Source: Kineosporia rhizophila (GTDB lineage Bacteria; Actinomycetota; Actinomycetes; Actinomycetales; Kineosporiaceae). Taken from it: a stretch of 64,000 nucleotides of DNA. The notes under the pieces are model-generated. The model ran no database searches. It was not told the DNA's origin and saw only the letters and a program-made list of their open reading frames with translations. The DNA lies in NCBI RefSeq assembly GCF_021277265.1, contig NZ_JAJSOH010000008.1, forward strand, positions 124,001 to 188,000. The letters are read 5' to 3'. This document shows, one piece after another, positions 36,432-44,927 of this stretch. The position numbers and the translations under genes are program-made. How positions within the stretch are numbered: position 1 is the stretch's first letter; the number at the start of each line of letters is the position of its first letter.

Positions 36432-38545
36432 ACCGTCGGGTCCGGGTTGCGCCGGAGCTGACCGGCCCGGCCGGGCTGGTGCTGGCCGCGGCCGCGGAGA
36501 TCGCGGGTGATCTCGACCCCCAGCTCTGGCGTGACCAGGCTGTTCTGCTGGCGGTCGAGAAGGCTTGGCAGGCGGGCGACATGGTCACCGTCGGGGCGTT
36601 GGCCGGGGGGTACGACGCGCTGCTGCTCTATGTCCCGGCCGAGAGCGGTGGGGCACTCACCCTGCAGCCCATCGGGAACGCCGAGCGCCGGCACCGGGGG
36701 GCGTTCAGTACGCCTGCTGTCTATGCCGATTCGCTTGCCCGGCGGGCGATCCCGGCGCTACCTGCAGACGGCCGGACGCCTACGGTCGTCGATCCTGCCT
36801 GTGGTGCAGGGAATCTGCTGCGCGCAGCCTTGGCCCGCCTGCTCTCTCTGGATGTGCCCCCGGAGGAAGCGATTTGGGCGTTGCACGGTGTCGATGCTGA
36901 CCCGGTCGCCGCTTCGCTGGCCCGTTCGGCCTTGGCGGCTGACCTGAGCCTGGCGGGGCGTCCTACGGAGCCCGCTGAATTGGAGCACCGGATCGTGGCC
37001 GGAGACGGCCTGTCCGGCGCCACGCCCAACCAGGCGGCGGCGGGGGCCGGGCTGACTTGGCACGAGGCCTTCCCCGCGGTGCTGGATGTGGAGGGGGCAG
37101 AGCCGGAGCCGGTCACCGGGTGGCGGGGCGGTTTCGACGTAATCGTGGCCAACCCGCCCTGGGAACGGCTGAAGGTGCACGCGCGCGACTGGGGTGGCGC
37201 GATCCCGGTCGGCCTGCGCGATCACCGGGCCGGTACGGCGAGGGCACTGCGCGATGCCGGTCGCCACCCGCTGACCGGTGCCGGGGAGCTCAACGCCTAC
37301 CTGCCCTTCGTCGAGACCTGCTGGCGGTTACTCGCTCCCGAGGGCCGGGCTGCGCTGCTCGTTCCCGCCGGCATCGCCTCTGACCGGTCGGCCGCGCGCC
37401 TCCTGGAAGCCCTGTGCAACGCCGGTTCGCTCGGGCGTTTGCACCTGATCGAGCCCAGGGGGCCGATCTTCGCGGGGGTCAGCGGAAGAGTCGGCGTGGC
37501 GGTGGTCGAGCTGCGCGGTGGGCCTGCAGCGGCCAAGGAGCCCACACAGGCAGAGGTCGCGGTGGGGCTGGCGGGGCCGGACCAGCCTCCGGGCGAGCGT
37601 TCCTGGCAACTGCCGGCCCACCTGTTGCGTGTGCTCAATCCCAACACGGCCACCGCGCCACTGTTCGCCTCGGCGACCGACGCAACCATCGTCACCGAAG
37701 CCCACCGCCGCACTCCGGTGCTGCTACGGCGGGACCCGCTCACCGCCGTCCCTAGTTCTGATCCTTGGCAGTTGCGCTTGGTCACGCCGTTGCACATGAC
37801 GCGTGATGCCAGGCATTTCCGCTCTGCGCCAGGGGAAGGGCTGGTGCCTCTGTGGGAAGCGAAGCACTGCGCAATGCTCGACCCCAAAGGTGGCTCGACC
37901 ACCGCACCCCGCTACTGGGTGCCGATGGAACTGGTCCGGGAACGATACGGAGACCTGTGCGACCGGGGCTGGCTCGCCGGGTATCGCAACGTCTCGACCA
38001 CCGTCGCGCCGCGCACACTGCTGCCTACCCCGCTCCCCGTCGTCGCCGTAGGCAATTCGCTGCCCCTGATCTCGGCGGAACGTCTGCCCCTGCTGCTGGC
38101 CGCCCTGTCCACGCTTCCGGTGGATTATCTGCTCCGGCAGAAGCACGCAGGCGCGAACGTGAACTTCTTCAAGCTGGAGCAGGTTCCGGTGCCGCCCCCG
38201 GAGGCCTACGACCAGCCATCGCCCTGGAGCGACGGCACGATCGCGCAATGGGTGCTGAACCGTTTCGCGCGGGCAGTGGTGTGGTCGGGCGAGCTGGACG
38301 GCCTTGCTGCTGAATTAAGGACGAGTGGGGTCGAGCTTCCGGGGCCGCTGTCGGCCGAGGAGGTGGCGCTCGCCCGGGCCGAACTGGACGCCGCGCACGC
38401 GGTGCTGCTCGGTTTCGACCGGATTGAACTTGTCCATCTGATCGGAACTTTCACCGCGTTACGTCGGCAGGACGAGATGCGGCACGGCGGCTGGGTGACC
38501 GCCGAACGGCTGCTGCGGGCCTACGACCGGCTGAAGGCTGAGTGA
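36425..38545 (+). CDS. N6-adenine DNA methyltransferase (Eco57I/type IIG-like), orphan
   Basis: 706 residues. SAM-binding motif I is VVDPACGAGNLLRAAL (about 120), the catalytic motif IV is VIVANPPWERLKV (about 238), and LNAYLPFVETCWRLLAPEGRAALLVPAGI completes the core. The C-terminal half, ending LLRQKHAGANVNFFKLEQVPVPPP and RARAELDAAHAVL-like helices, looks like a target-recognition region of type IIG or PglX-like enzymes. No PD-(D/E)XK nuclease domain was seen in the first 100 residues and no restriction gene is nearby. GTG GTG at 36425/36428; GAGAGGGA upstream. Could protect DNA, mark it epigenetically or belong to a defence system split elsewhere. Confidence 0.85.
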   Translation: MVNRRVRVAPELTGPAGLVLAAAAEIAGDLDPQLWRDQAVLLAVEKAWQAGDMVTVGALAGGYDALLLYVPAESGGALTLQPIGNAERRHRGAFSTPAVYADSLARRAIPALPADGRTPTVVDPACGAGNLLRAALARLLSLDVPPEEAIWALHGVDADPVAASLARSALAADLSLAGRPTEPAELEHRIVAGDGLSGATPNQAAAGAGLTWHEAFPAVLDVEGAEPEPVTGWRGGFDVIVANPPWERLKVHARDWGGAIPVGLRDHRAGTARALRDAGRHPLTGAGELNAYLPFVETCWRLLAPEGRAALLVPAGIASDRSAARLLEALCNAGSLGRLHLIEPRGPIFAGVSGRVGVAVVELRGGPAAAKEPTQAEVAVGLAGPDQPPGERSWQLPAHLLRVLNPNTATAPLFASATDATIVTEAHRRTPVLLRRDPLTAVPSSDPWQLRLVTPLHMTRDARHFRSAPGEGLVPLWEAKHCAMLDPKGGSTTAPRYWVPMELVRERYGDLCDRGWLAGYRNVSTTVAPRTLLPTPLPVVAVGNSLPLISAERLPLLLAALSTLPVDYLLRQKHAGANVNFFKLEQVPVPPPEAYDQPSPWSDGTIAQWVLNRFARAVVWSGELDGLAAELRTSGVELPGPLSAEEVALARAELDAAHAVLLGFDRIELVHLIGTFTALRRQDEMRHGGWVTAERLLRAYDRLKAE

Positions 38546-38709
38546 ACACTCCGAACAACTGAACGCCGGGTAACTGAACTGCTGCGTAGTTCACCCGGGC
38601 GTCGTCCGGCGGACACGTCGTGTGGGGCCGGGCGTCGGTCTTTCTCGCTTTCCTCGCATCTCGGGGGCGCCGCAACGGCGAAGGTCGCCAGGGGCGCCAT
38701 GGAGGAAAG

Positions 38710-39825
38710 ATGCACCGTCGCACGGTCATCGCCGGCCTGGCTGTCACCCCGTTCACCGCAGCCGTGGCGCAACCGGCGCTCGCCGGACCGCTCGCGGTCT
38801 CGGCCAGTTCGCGCAAGGGGGCCACGCTGGTCATCGGTCACCGCGGGGCCAGCGGCTACCGGCCCGAGCACACCCTGGCCGCCTACGACCTGGCCGCCCG
38901 GATGGGGGCCGACTTCATCGAGCCCGACGTGGTGATCACCAAGGACGGGGTGCTGGTCTGCCGACACGAGCCGGAGATCGGTGGCACCACCGACGTGGCC
39001 GAACGAGCCGAGTTCGCCGACCGCAAGAAGACCAAGAAGCTCGACGGCGTCGACGTGACCGGCTGGTGGGCCGAGGATTTCACGCTGAAGGAGCTGAAGA
39101 CCCTTTACGCCGCCGAGCGCCTGCCGGCCGTCCGGCAGGAGAACACGCTGTACAACAAGCGGCTTCGGGTGCCGACCCTGGACGAGGTGTTCCAGTTGCG
39201 CGCCGAGCTCTCCCGCCGGCTGGGCCGCCGGATCGGCATCTACCCCGAGACCAAGCACCCCACCTACTTCAAGGAACTCGGACTGCCGCTGGAGAAGCGC
39301 CTGCTGAACCTGGTGCGCAAGCACGGCCTGAATCACCCGGACGCGCCGATCTTCGTGCAGTCGTTCGAGACCACCAACCTGCAGCAGTTGCGCCGGCTGG
39401 GCCTGAAGGCGCCGGCCGTGCAGCTGCTGAGTGCGGCCGGGGCACCCTACGACCTGGTTGCCGCCGGTGATCCGCGCACCTACGCCGACCTGATCACCCC
39501 GAAGGGACTCGGTGTGATCGCCAAGTACGCGCAGGGGATCGGGCCGGACAAGAACCTGGTCATCGGCCGGACCGCGGCCGGTGCCCTGGGGAAGCCGACC
39601 GAGCTGGTCGACAATGCTCACGGGTCAGGACTTCTCGTGCATCCGTACACCTTCCGGGCCGAGAACAGCTTCCTGCCCAGCGACTATCGGGTGGGCGCGG
39701 GCGAGGCCGACTACGGGCGGGCGATCGATGAGCAGATCGCTTATCTGGCGACGGGAATCGACGGTTTGTTCACCGATCAGCCCGACATCGGGGTGTTCGC
39801 CCGGTCGGAGCGGGCTGCCGCCTAG
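38710..39825 (+). CDS. Secreted glycerophosphodiester phosphodiesterase
   Basis: 371 residues. The ATG at 38710 has a perfect GGAGGAAAG RBS. An export signal at 1-27 (MHRRTVIAGLAVTPFTAAVA-QPALA) has twin arginines, so Tat export is possible. GDPD core: VIGHRGASGYRPEHTLAAYDLAARMGADFIEPDVVITKDGVLVCRHEP with the catalytic His pair and metal-binding Glu/Asp; IGIYPETKHP supplies another Glu. Releases alcohols and glycerol-3-phosphate from phospholipid-derived diesters or teichoic-acid fragments outside the cell. Confidence 0.93.
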   Translation: MHRRTVIAGLAVTPFTAAVAQPALAGPLAVSASSRKGATLVIGHRGASGYRPEHTLAAYDLAARMGADFIEPDVVITKDGVLVCRHEPEIGGTTDVAERAEFADRKKTKKLDGVDVTGWWAEDFTLKELKTLYAAERLPAVRQENTLYNKRLRVPTLDEVFQLRAELSRRLGRRIGIYPETKHPTYFKELGLPLEKRLLNLVRKHGLNHPDAPIFVQSFETTNLQQLRRLGLKAPAVQLLSAAGAPYDLVAAGDPRTYADLITPKGLGVIAKYAQGIGPDKNLVIGRTAAGALGKPTELVDNAHGSGLLVHPYTFRAENSFLPSDYRVGAGEADYGRAIDEQIAYLATGIDGLFTDQPDIGVFARSERAAA

Positions 39826-39961
39826 CTGAACCTGTCACCGCTCGATCCCGGCGGCCCGGCGGCCCGGCGGCTTTGCGGCGCAGGGCCGGGGGCATGAGCG
39901 GTCCGGTGTAACTGGACTACTGGCCCGTCGCCGGGCTGGTCAGCGACCGTAGCCTCCATGC

Positions 39962-40003
39962 GGCGATGTGTACATCAAGTACACCTGGTACCGGGTGTAC
40001 ACG
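39962..40003. repeat. GGTACC-centred palindromic element, copy 2
   Basis: The 22-bp core 39979-40000 (GTACACCTGGTACCGGGTGTAC) is palindromic with one mismatched pair. With its left flank GGCGATGTGTACA it aligns to the reverse of the element at 25948-25985, apart from an 8-bp insertion (about 39974-39981) and a few substitutions. Like copy 1 it lies between convergent genes. Confidence 0.75.
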
Positions 40004-40088
40004 ACGACGAACGGGGCTGGCCCTTTGTCGTGAAGGTTTCTGGTGACGGCCCGGGCTGAAGGCGCTCGAGAGAACCTGGACCAAACCG

Positions 40089-40127
40089 GATGCGCCCTCG
40101 CCCCGTTCACGGGGGCGAGGGCGCATC
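40089..40127 (-). terminator. Terminator of the PspC-module operon
   Basis: A 16-bp perfect stem (GATGCGCCCTCGCCCC, 40089-40104, with 40112-40127) around a 7-nt loop, 13 bp after the stop of the minus-strand repeat protein gene. Confidence 0.85.
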
Positions 40128-40140
40128 TGCTCGGCCGGGG

Positions 40141-41541
40141 TCAGTCGCTCTTCTGGGAGCGCCGGATCGCCGCCGCCATGAGGGCGATGCCGGCCCCGAG
40201 CATCACGGCCAGGGCCATTGCTCCGGGGTTGATCTGGGTCTCGCTGAACTGGCTGGTCAGTGCGGAAAGGCCGACCACCAGAAGGATCAGGCCCACGAGC
40301 ACGGTGCTGAACCGCACGCCCGGGTGCCCCAGCGGCGGATGGGTCACGGGAGCTCCGGGGTGGCTGCCGGCTGGGGTGAAGTGCGGTGCGGGCTGGTTGG
40401 TGGGAGGCATTTCCGGGCCACGCTTGCCGGTGATGTAGCCGACGAAACCGGGCTTCCGCGAGGTCGACTCGTTCTCCGGGCGGTAGGGGGCGATCGGCTC
40501 GGCGGCGATGAAGGCGGCGGCCTCGTGCTCGACAGAGGACGAGTCTGCGGCCTTGGGTGCCTCCGGCAGGTCGAGCGGGTTGGGGTTGGGGTTGTCGGCC
40601 GAGCCCGTCGGGTCAGCCGGGTCGGTCAGGTAAGTGGGGTCGGCCGGATCGGTGGGGTTGATCGGGCTGGCCGAGTTCATCGGGCTGTCGGAGTTCGCAG
40701 GGTTGGCTGGATTGGCCGGATCAGTGGGTGTAGCCGGATTAGCCGGGTCTGCGGGATTGGCGGGGCCGGTCGGTTCGGCGGAGTTGATCGGGCTGGCGGG
40801 GTTGGCCGAGTTCGTCGGGCTGCCAGAGCTCGCAGGGCTGGCTGAATTGGCCGGATCAGTGGGTGTAGCCGGATTAGCCGAGTCGGTGGGATTGGCTGGG
40901 CCAGTCGGGTCGGCGGGGTCGGCGGGGTCGGCCGGGTCGGCCGGGTCGGCCGGGTCGGCAGGATCGGCCGGGTCAGCCGGGTCAGCAGGGTCAGCCGGGT
41001 TGATTGGGTTGGCCAGGCCAGCTGAGTCGACCGTGTCAGCCAGGTTGGCGTAGGGAGCCGGATCGGCCGGGGTGGCCGAGGTGGAGGGGTTTTCGGGTGC
41101 TGCCGGGGCACCGGGCGCAGCGGGCGCATTGAGCGCTGCGGGTGCATTGGCTGCTGCGGGCGCAGCGGGTGAGTTGGGCGTAGCGGGTGAGTTGGGCGTA
41201 GCGGGTGAGTTGGGTGCTGCGGGGGAGTTGGGCGTTGTGGCGGAGGGGGGCGCGGCGGGGGTCTCGAAGGAGCGGGTCTGGTCCAGCGGCACGGCCTCGA
41301 ACTCGCGGGTCGGCTGATGCTGCGGCGTCGGAAGCTGCGCAGTGTCCCCGGAGCCGGAGCCGGAGCTGTCCCCAGAGTTGTACCCAGCGCTGCCCACGGA
41401 GCTGTCCCCGAAGCTGTTTCCCGAACTGCGCCCGGAGCTGTCGCTCGGGCTGTTCTCCGGGCTGTCCTCCGGGCTGTCCCCGATCGCGTCCCTGCTGTCC
41501 GGGCCTGCGTTGCCCGTGGTCTGGAACTCGTTGCCGGACAT
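40141..41541 (-). CDS. Repeat-rich membrane protein of the PspC module
   Basis: 466 residues, not assigned to a family. The N-terminal 370 residues are low complexity: a Ser/Asp/Gly/Asn segment, an Ala-Pro-Asn segment with six-residue repeats (PNSPAT), and a long Asp-Pro-Ala tract (eight consecutive DPA units) plus Asn-Pro-Ala variants. The C-terminal ~75 residues contain two transmembrane helices (FSTVLVGLILLVVGLSAL and MALAVMLGAGIALMAAAI). The repeats are uncharged-to-acidic and likely cytoplasmic if both termini face inward. The start overlaps the stop of the upstream PspC gene. Repeat number probably varies between strains. Confidence 0.75.
   Translation of the reverse strand: MSGNEFQTTGNAGPDSRDAIGDSPEDSPENSPSDSSGRSSGNSFGDSSVGSAGYNSGDSSGSGSGDTAQLPTPQHQPTREFEAVPLDQTRSFETPAAPPSATTPNSPAAPNSPATPNSPATPNSPAAPAAANAPAALNAPAAPGAPAAPENPSTSATPADPAPYANLADTVDSAGLANPINPADPADPADPADPADPADPADPADPADPADPTGPANPTDSANPATPTDPANSASPASSGSPTNSANPASPINSAEPTGPANPADPANPATPTDPANPANPANSDSPMNSASPINPTDPADPTYLTDPADPTGSADNPNPNPLDLPEAPKAADSSSVEHEAAAFIAAEPIAPYRPENESTSRKPGFVGYITGKRGPEMPPTNQPAPHFTPAGSHPGAPVTHPPLGHPGVRFSTVLVGLILLVVGLSALTSQFSETQINPGAMALAVMLGAGIALMAAAIRRSQKSD
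40640..40909. repeat. 135-bp tandem duplication plus 9-bp repeats inside coding sequence
   Basis: A 32-base stretch at 40714-40745 recurs exactly at 40849-40880, 135 bp later, inside two imperfect 45-codon repeats. Immediately after, 40909-41000 is a run of 9-bp units (GTCGGCCGG type) encoding Asp-Pro-Ala on the minus strand; 18-bp repeats follow at about 41167-41225. Confidence 0.8.
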
Positions 41542-43082
41542 CAGTTGTCTCCGTCCAGGTCGCTCACGTCGGGGAGCTGCGAGGTCAGGTCGCTCGCCCC
41601 CTCCTGCACGATCTCCAGCTGCCCGGCCCCCTGCTGCACGTCGATCTTCAGCACCGGGTCGCCGGAACCGTAGGTCAGTACGCGGCTTTGCCGGTCCTGG
41701 TTGTTGCCCACGTCGTAGGAACTTCCGTCCGGCTCGACCACCTCGCCGGCGCCCATCTGCACGTCCACCTCTACCGGCACCGAGGCCGGGATGGTCAGGA
41801 TCAGGTGTCCCACACCGAGGTTGGCGTCGACCTCGAGCGGGTCGGTCGCGGTGGCCCCGCTCAGCATGCTCGCCGAGGTCAGGTTCAGCCGGGCCTCACC
41901 GAAGCCCAGGGTGTACTGGGTCTCGGCGGCGTCCCGGGTCTGCGGCGCCCAGTTGGTCTCGCCGGCCACGGAGAGGTGCTGGTTGGTCTTGACCCCGGCG
42001 TGCTGGGCGGCCGCGCCGACCGCCAGGAACAGCGAGAGCAGGATGCCCAGGCCGGCCAGGCCGGGGCTGCGGCGCCCCATCAGTCCGTTCGCCACCACAC
42101 CGCAGGCCAGCACGACGATCGCGGCGGCCAGAGCGGTCAGCCCGGCCCACCCGGGCAGGTCACCCGCGGCCTCGGCGGTCAGTACCGCGGCGGACGCGAC
42201 CAGGGCGCCACCCAGGCTGAGCTGTCGCACCCGGCGCGAGGGCGCCGTGCGGGCCCGGGCCCGCTGGTGCGCCTCGACGCGGGCCCACGCCGCTTCCTCG
42301 TGGGCGGTCGGCTGCCGGTTGCTGAAGTCCTTGGCCCAGGTGTGCACCGCTTCGCCGGTCTCCCGGCCCCAGCGGGCGGCGTCCTCGGCCATCCGGCGGC
42401 TGCCCTCGTGCGTCCAGTGCGGCGCGCCGTGACTCGCCGGGCCCCCGCCGTGGTGCATTCCGTGCAGGCCCGGGTTGGACTGGCCTTCGGGCGGCTGCGG
42501 CAGCTTCTTGGCCATCCACCAGAGCCCGCCGATGATCAGCGCGGCCAGGACCAGCGTGCCGGGGAAGCCCCAGACCCCGCCGTTACCGAACCAGCTGCCG
42601 CCGCCCCCGCCGATCAGGGCCAGGGAGAGCAGGACCGAGGCGAAGAAACCGGCGCTGAAGTGGCCACGTACGGCCTCCTGCAGGTGGATCCGGCCGTCCT
42701 GCTGCTGCGGCATGAGCATCCAGCAGATGCCGTACAGCGCCACGCCCATGCCACCCACGATCGACAGGGCCACGAAGCCACCGCGGATCAGCGTCTGGTC
42801 GATGTTCAGGCGATGCGACAGGCCACTGGCCACGCCGGCGACCCAGCGGCCCTCGGCGGGCCGAGCAGCGCCGTACTCCCGAATGCGGCCGAAGAAGTCG
42901 TCTCCCGGACGGCGGTTCGGCGCGCCCGGCTCGGGCGGCGGACTCCAGCTTCCCGGCCCGCCGGACTGACCCGGGCCGGGGGCGCCGGTGCTGAACGGAG
43001 GCGGGCCGGCGGGCTGCCTCTGGTTGGGCGACGGGTCGGGCGATCCCCAGACCGCACCGCCCGGCTCCTGCGTTCCGGACAT
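41541..43082 (-). CDS. PspC-domain membrane protein with adhesin-like C-terminal domain
   Basis: 513 residues. A Pro/Gly-rich N-terminus precedes a PspC domain (about 70-125: WVAGVASGLSHRLNIDQTLIRGGFVALSIVGGMGVALYGICWMLMP). Five or six further hydrophobic segments follow, then a C-terminal extracytoplasmic beta-solenoid-like domain (LGVGHLILTIPASVPVEVDVQMGAGEV, KIDVQQGAGQLEI) of the DUF2154/LiaF-like type. Such proteins act with a PspC histidine kinase in envelope-stress sensing. ATG at 43082 with GGGGG upstream. Divergent from the kinase gene. Confidence 0.85.
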   Translation of the reverse strand: MSGTQEPGGAVWGSPDPSPNQRQPAGPPPFSTGAPGPGQSGGPGSWSPPPEPGAPNRRPGDDFFGRIREYGAARPAEGRWVAGVASGLSHRLNIDQTLIRGGFVALSIVGGMGVALYGICWMLMPQQQDGRIHLQEAVRGHFSAGFFASVLLSLALIGGGGGSWFGNGGVWGFPGTLVLAALIIGGLWWMAKKLPQPPEGQSNPGLHGMHHGGGPASHGAPHWTHEGSRRMAEDAARWGRETGEAVHTWAKDFSNRQPTAHEEAAWARVEAHQRARARTAPSRRVRQLSLGGALVASAAVLTAEAAGDLPGWAGLTALAAAIVVLACGVVANGLMGRRSPGLAGLGILLSLFLAVGAAAQHAGVKTNQHLSVAGETNWAPQTRDAAETQYTLGFGEARLNLTSASMLSGATATDPLEVDANLGVGHLILTIPASVPVEVDVQMGAGEVVEPDGSSYDVGNNQDRQSRVLTYGSGDPVLKIDVQQGAGQLEIVQEGASDLTSQLPDVSDLDGDN

Positions 43083-43298
43083 GAGATGGCCCCCTTGGTC
43101 ATTGCTCGTGGTGCTCGATGGTTCGCGGCCCGCCGTGGTGGATGACCGGATGTCTACCGAAGATGCTGCTCGTTCCGGGCCGTCAAAGGGATCGGGGGTG
43201 CCCCCGAGACCACCCTGAACCAGAGACCGGGGTGGTTGGGGGAGCAGGCGAGGCTCGTCCCTGAGGGAAACCGTCGCCGTACGTGTGACGATTGCCCG

Positions 43299-44927
43299 GT
43301 GAGTACACCGCCTGGTCTGATCGGCCCGGACACGGGCCCGGGAGCACCTGGAAGGCCCGTTGTCCCGGGGCCGCCGGCCGTCCGCGTCGCCGCGGTCGGG
43401 CCGGTCGTCGGTCAACGCCCGCCGCTGATCCGCCCGCAGGACGATCGGATGCTGGCCGGCGTGGCCGCAGGGGTCGCCATCCACCTGGGGCTGCCGGTTC
43501 GCGCCGTACGGTTCGCCTTCGTCGTAGCCACGCTCATGGGTGGCCCGGGGGCGGTTCTCTATGCCTGGCTCTGGGCCCTGGTGCCGGATGAGTCCTCGGC
43601 CGCTGCGGCGGTCGAGCAGGCGATGCGGCAGTCCAACCGCACGCCCTACGCGGGCGGCCCGATCCTGGGCGCGCAGATCGGCGGCAGACCTTTCCCTGTT
43701 CCTCCGCTCACCGAACCGGCTCCTACCCAGCCGGAAACGCTGACGGGCCCACAAACGTCCGTAAAGCAAGAAAGCCCGCAGGGGCAAACCGAAGACGAGG
43801 GGGGCTCGGAAGAGCCCCAGCCACCGACGTCCTCAATTGAGACTGAAGACCCGGCCGGTGCCGCCACCGATGCTGCGCAGGCCGCCCGGGCCGCGGCCGT
43901 TGCTGCCGCGGTGGAGCAGGTGGAGCAGGAAGAACGTTCCACCCGGCGAACCCGGCTACGGGCGGACCTTTTTGCCGGGCTCTGCCTACTTGCTGCGACG
44001 GGCGTGCTGATCGCCTCCTGGAGCGGCTGGGAGGTACAGGCCGGGCTGGTCCTGCCCATGCTGATCGTGGCCTCCGGCGCGGTGATCGCCTACGCCCAGT
44101 TCGACGAGGCCGACCGTTCGCGCTGGTTCTCGCCCACCGGCTTCACCACCCGCGCCGCCACTCTGCGGCTGTTGCTGGGCGTGGTGCTGGTGGTGCTCGG
44201 CATCGTGCTGATGGTCCTGCAGAACACCGATCCGCTGATTCTTGGCCAGACTCTGCTGGCCACCTTCGCGGTGCTGGTCGGGGTGGCGGTGGTGTTCGCC
44301 CCCTGGGGCGTGCGGTTCTGGCGGGCATTGGATTCCGAACGTTCCGGCCGGGTGCGGGAGGCTGAGCGGGCCGACATCGCCGCCCATCTGCACGACTCGG
44401 TACTGCAGACGCTCGCCCTGATCCAGCACCGCAGCGCGGACGCCACCGAGGTGGCCCGGCTGGCCCGCGCACAGGAGAGAGACCTGCGCGGCTGGCTGTA
44501 CGGCGGCGCGGACAACGACCCGACGATGATCGCGGCCCGGGTGCAGGCACTCGCGGCCGAGGCGGAAGACGTGCACAGTGCCGTGGTCGAGGTGGTCACG
44601 GTGGGCGACCGGCCGGTCGACGAGCGGGCCATCGCGTTGCTGTCGGCGCTGCGCGAGGCGGTGGCGAACGCGGCCCGGCACGCCGGTGGCGAATCGGTGC
44701 GGGTGTATGTGGAGTGCATGCCGGACGGGATCGAGGCCTTTGTCCGCGACCGGGGGCCCGGGTTCGACCTGGCCGCGGTCCCGGAGGACAGACTGGGCGT
44801 ACGCGAGTCGATCATCGGCAGGATGGAACGGCACGGCGGATCGGCGCGGATCCGCAGCGAAGAGGGTGAGGGCACCGAGGTCCGGCTGCTCCTGCCGGAC
44901 AACGGTTCTCCCGAGGAGGAAAAGTGA
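43299..44927 (+). CDS. PspC-domain sensor histidine kinase (LiaS/NarL type)
   Basis: 542 residues. PspC domain at about 48-105 (MLAGVAAGVAIHLGLPVRAVRFAFVVATLMGG...LYAWLWALVP), acidic linker, four transmembrane helices (about 220-340), then HisKA_3 with the phosphorylated His365 in AHLHDSVLQTLALIQ and a HATPase domain (LREAVANAARHAG, VRDRGPGFDL). GTG at 43299 chosen because the PspC region and a GACGAT box 6 nt upstream support it; the frame extends to 43236. Its stop overlaps the response-regulator start. Partner of the divergent PspC protein. Confidence 0.9.
   Translation: MSTPPGLIGPDTGPGAPGRPVVPGPPAVRVAAVGPVVGQRPPLIRPQDDRMLAGVAAGVAIHLGLPVRAVRFAFVVATLMGGPGAVLYAWLWALVPDESSAAAAVEQAMRQSNRTPYAGGPILGAQIGGRPFPVPPLTEPAPTQPETLTGPQTSVKQESPQGQTEDEGGSEEPQPPTSSIETEDPAGAATDAAQAARAAAVAAAVEQVEQEERSTRRTRLRADLFAGLCLLAATGVLIASWSGWEVQAGLVLPMLIVASGAVIAYAQFDEADRSRWFSPTGFTTRAATLRLLLGVVLVVLGIVLMVLQNTDPLILGQTLLATFAVLVGVAVVFAPWGVRFWRALDSERSGRVREAERADIAAHLHDSVLQTLALIQHRSADATEVARLARAQERDLRGWLYGGADNDPTMIAARVQALAAEAEDVHSAVVEVVTVGDRPVDERAIALLSALREAVANAARHAGGESVRVYVECMPDGIEAFVRDRGPGFDLAAVPEDRLGVRESIIGRMERHGGSARIRSEEGEGTEVRLLLPDNGSPEEEK

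Larger units (their letters stand above)
39826..40140. other. 315-bp convergent intergenic region with palindromes
   Basis: No gene seen. It begins with a small tandem of CGGCGGCCC units near 39848, contains the second copy of the GGTACC-centred palindrome (39962-40003), and ends with the terminator of the minus-strand gene (40089-40127). Confidence 0.7.
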
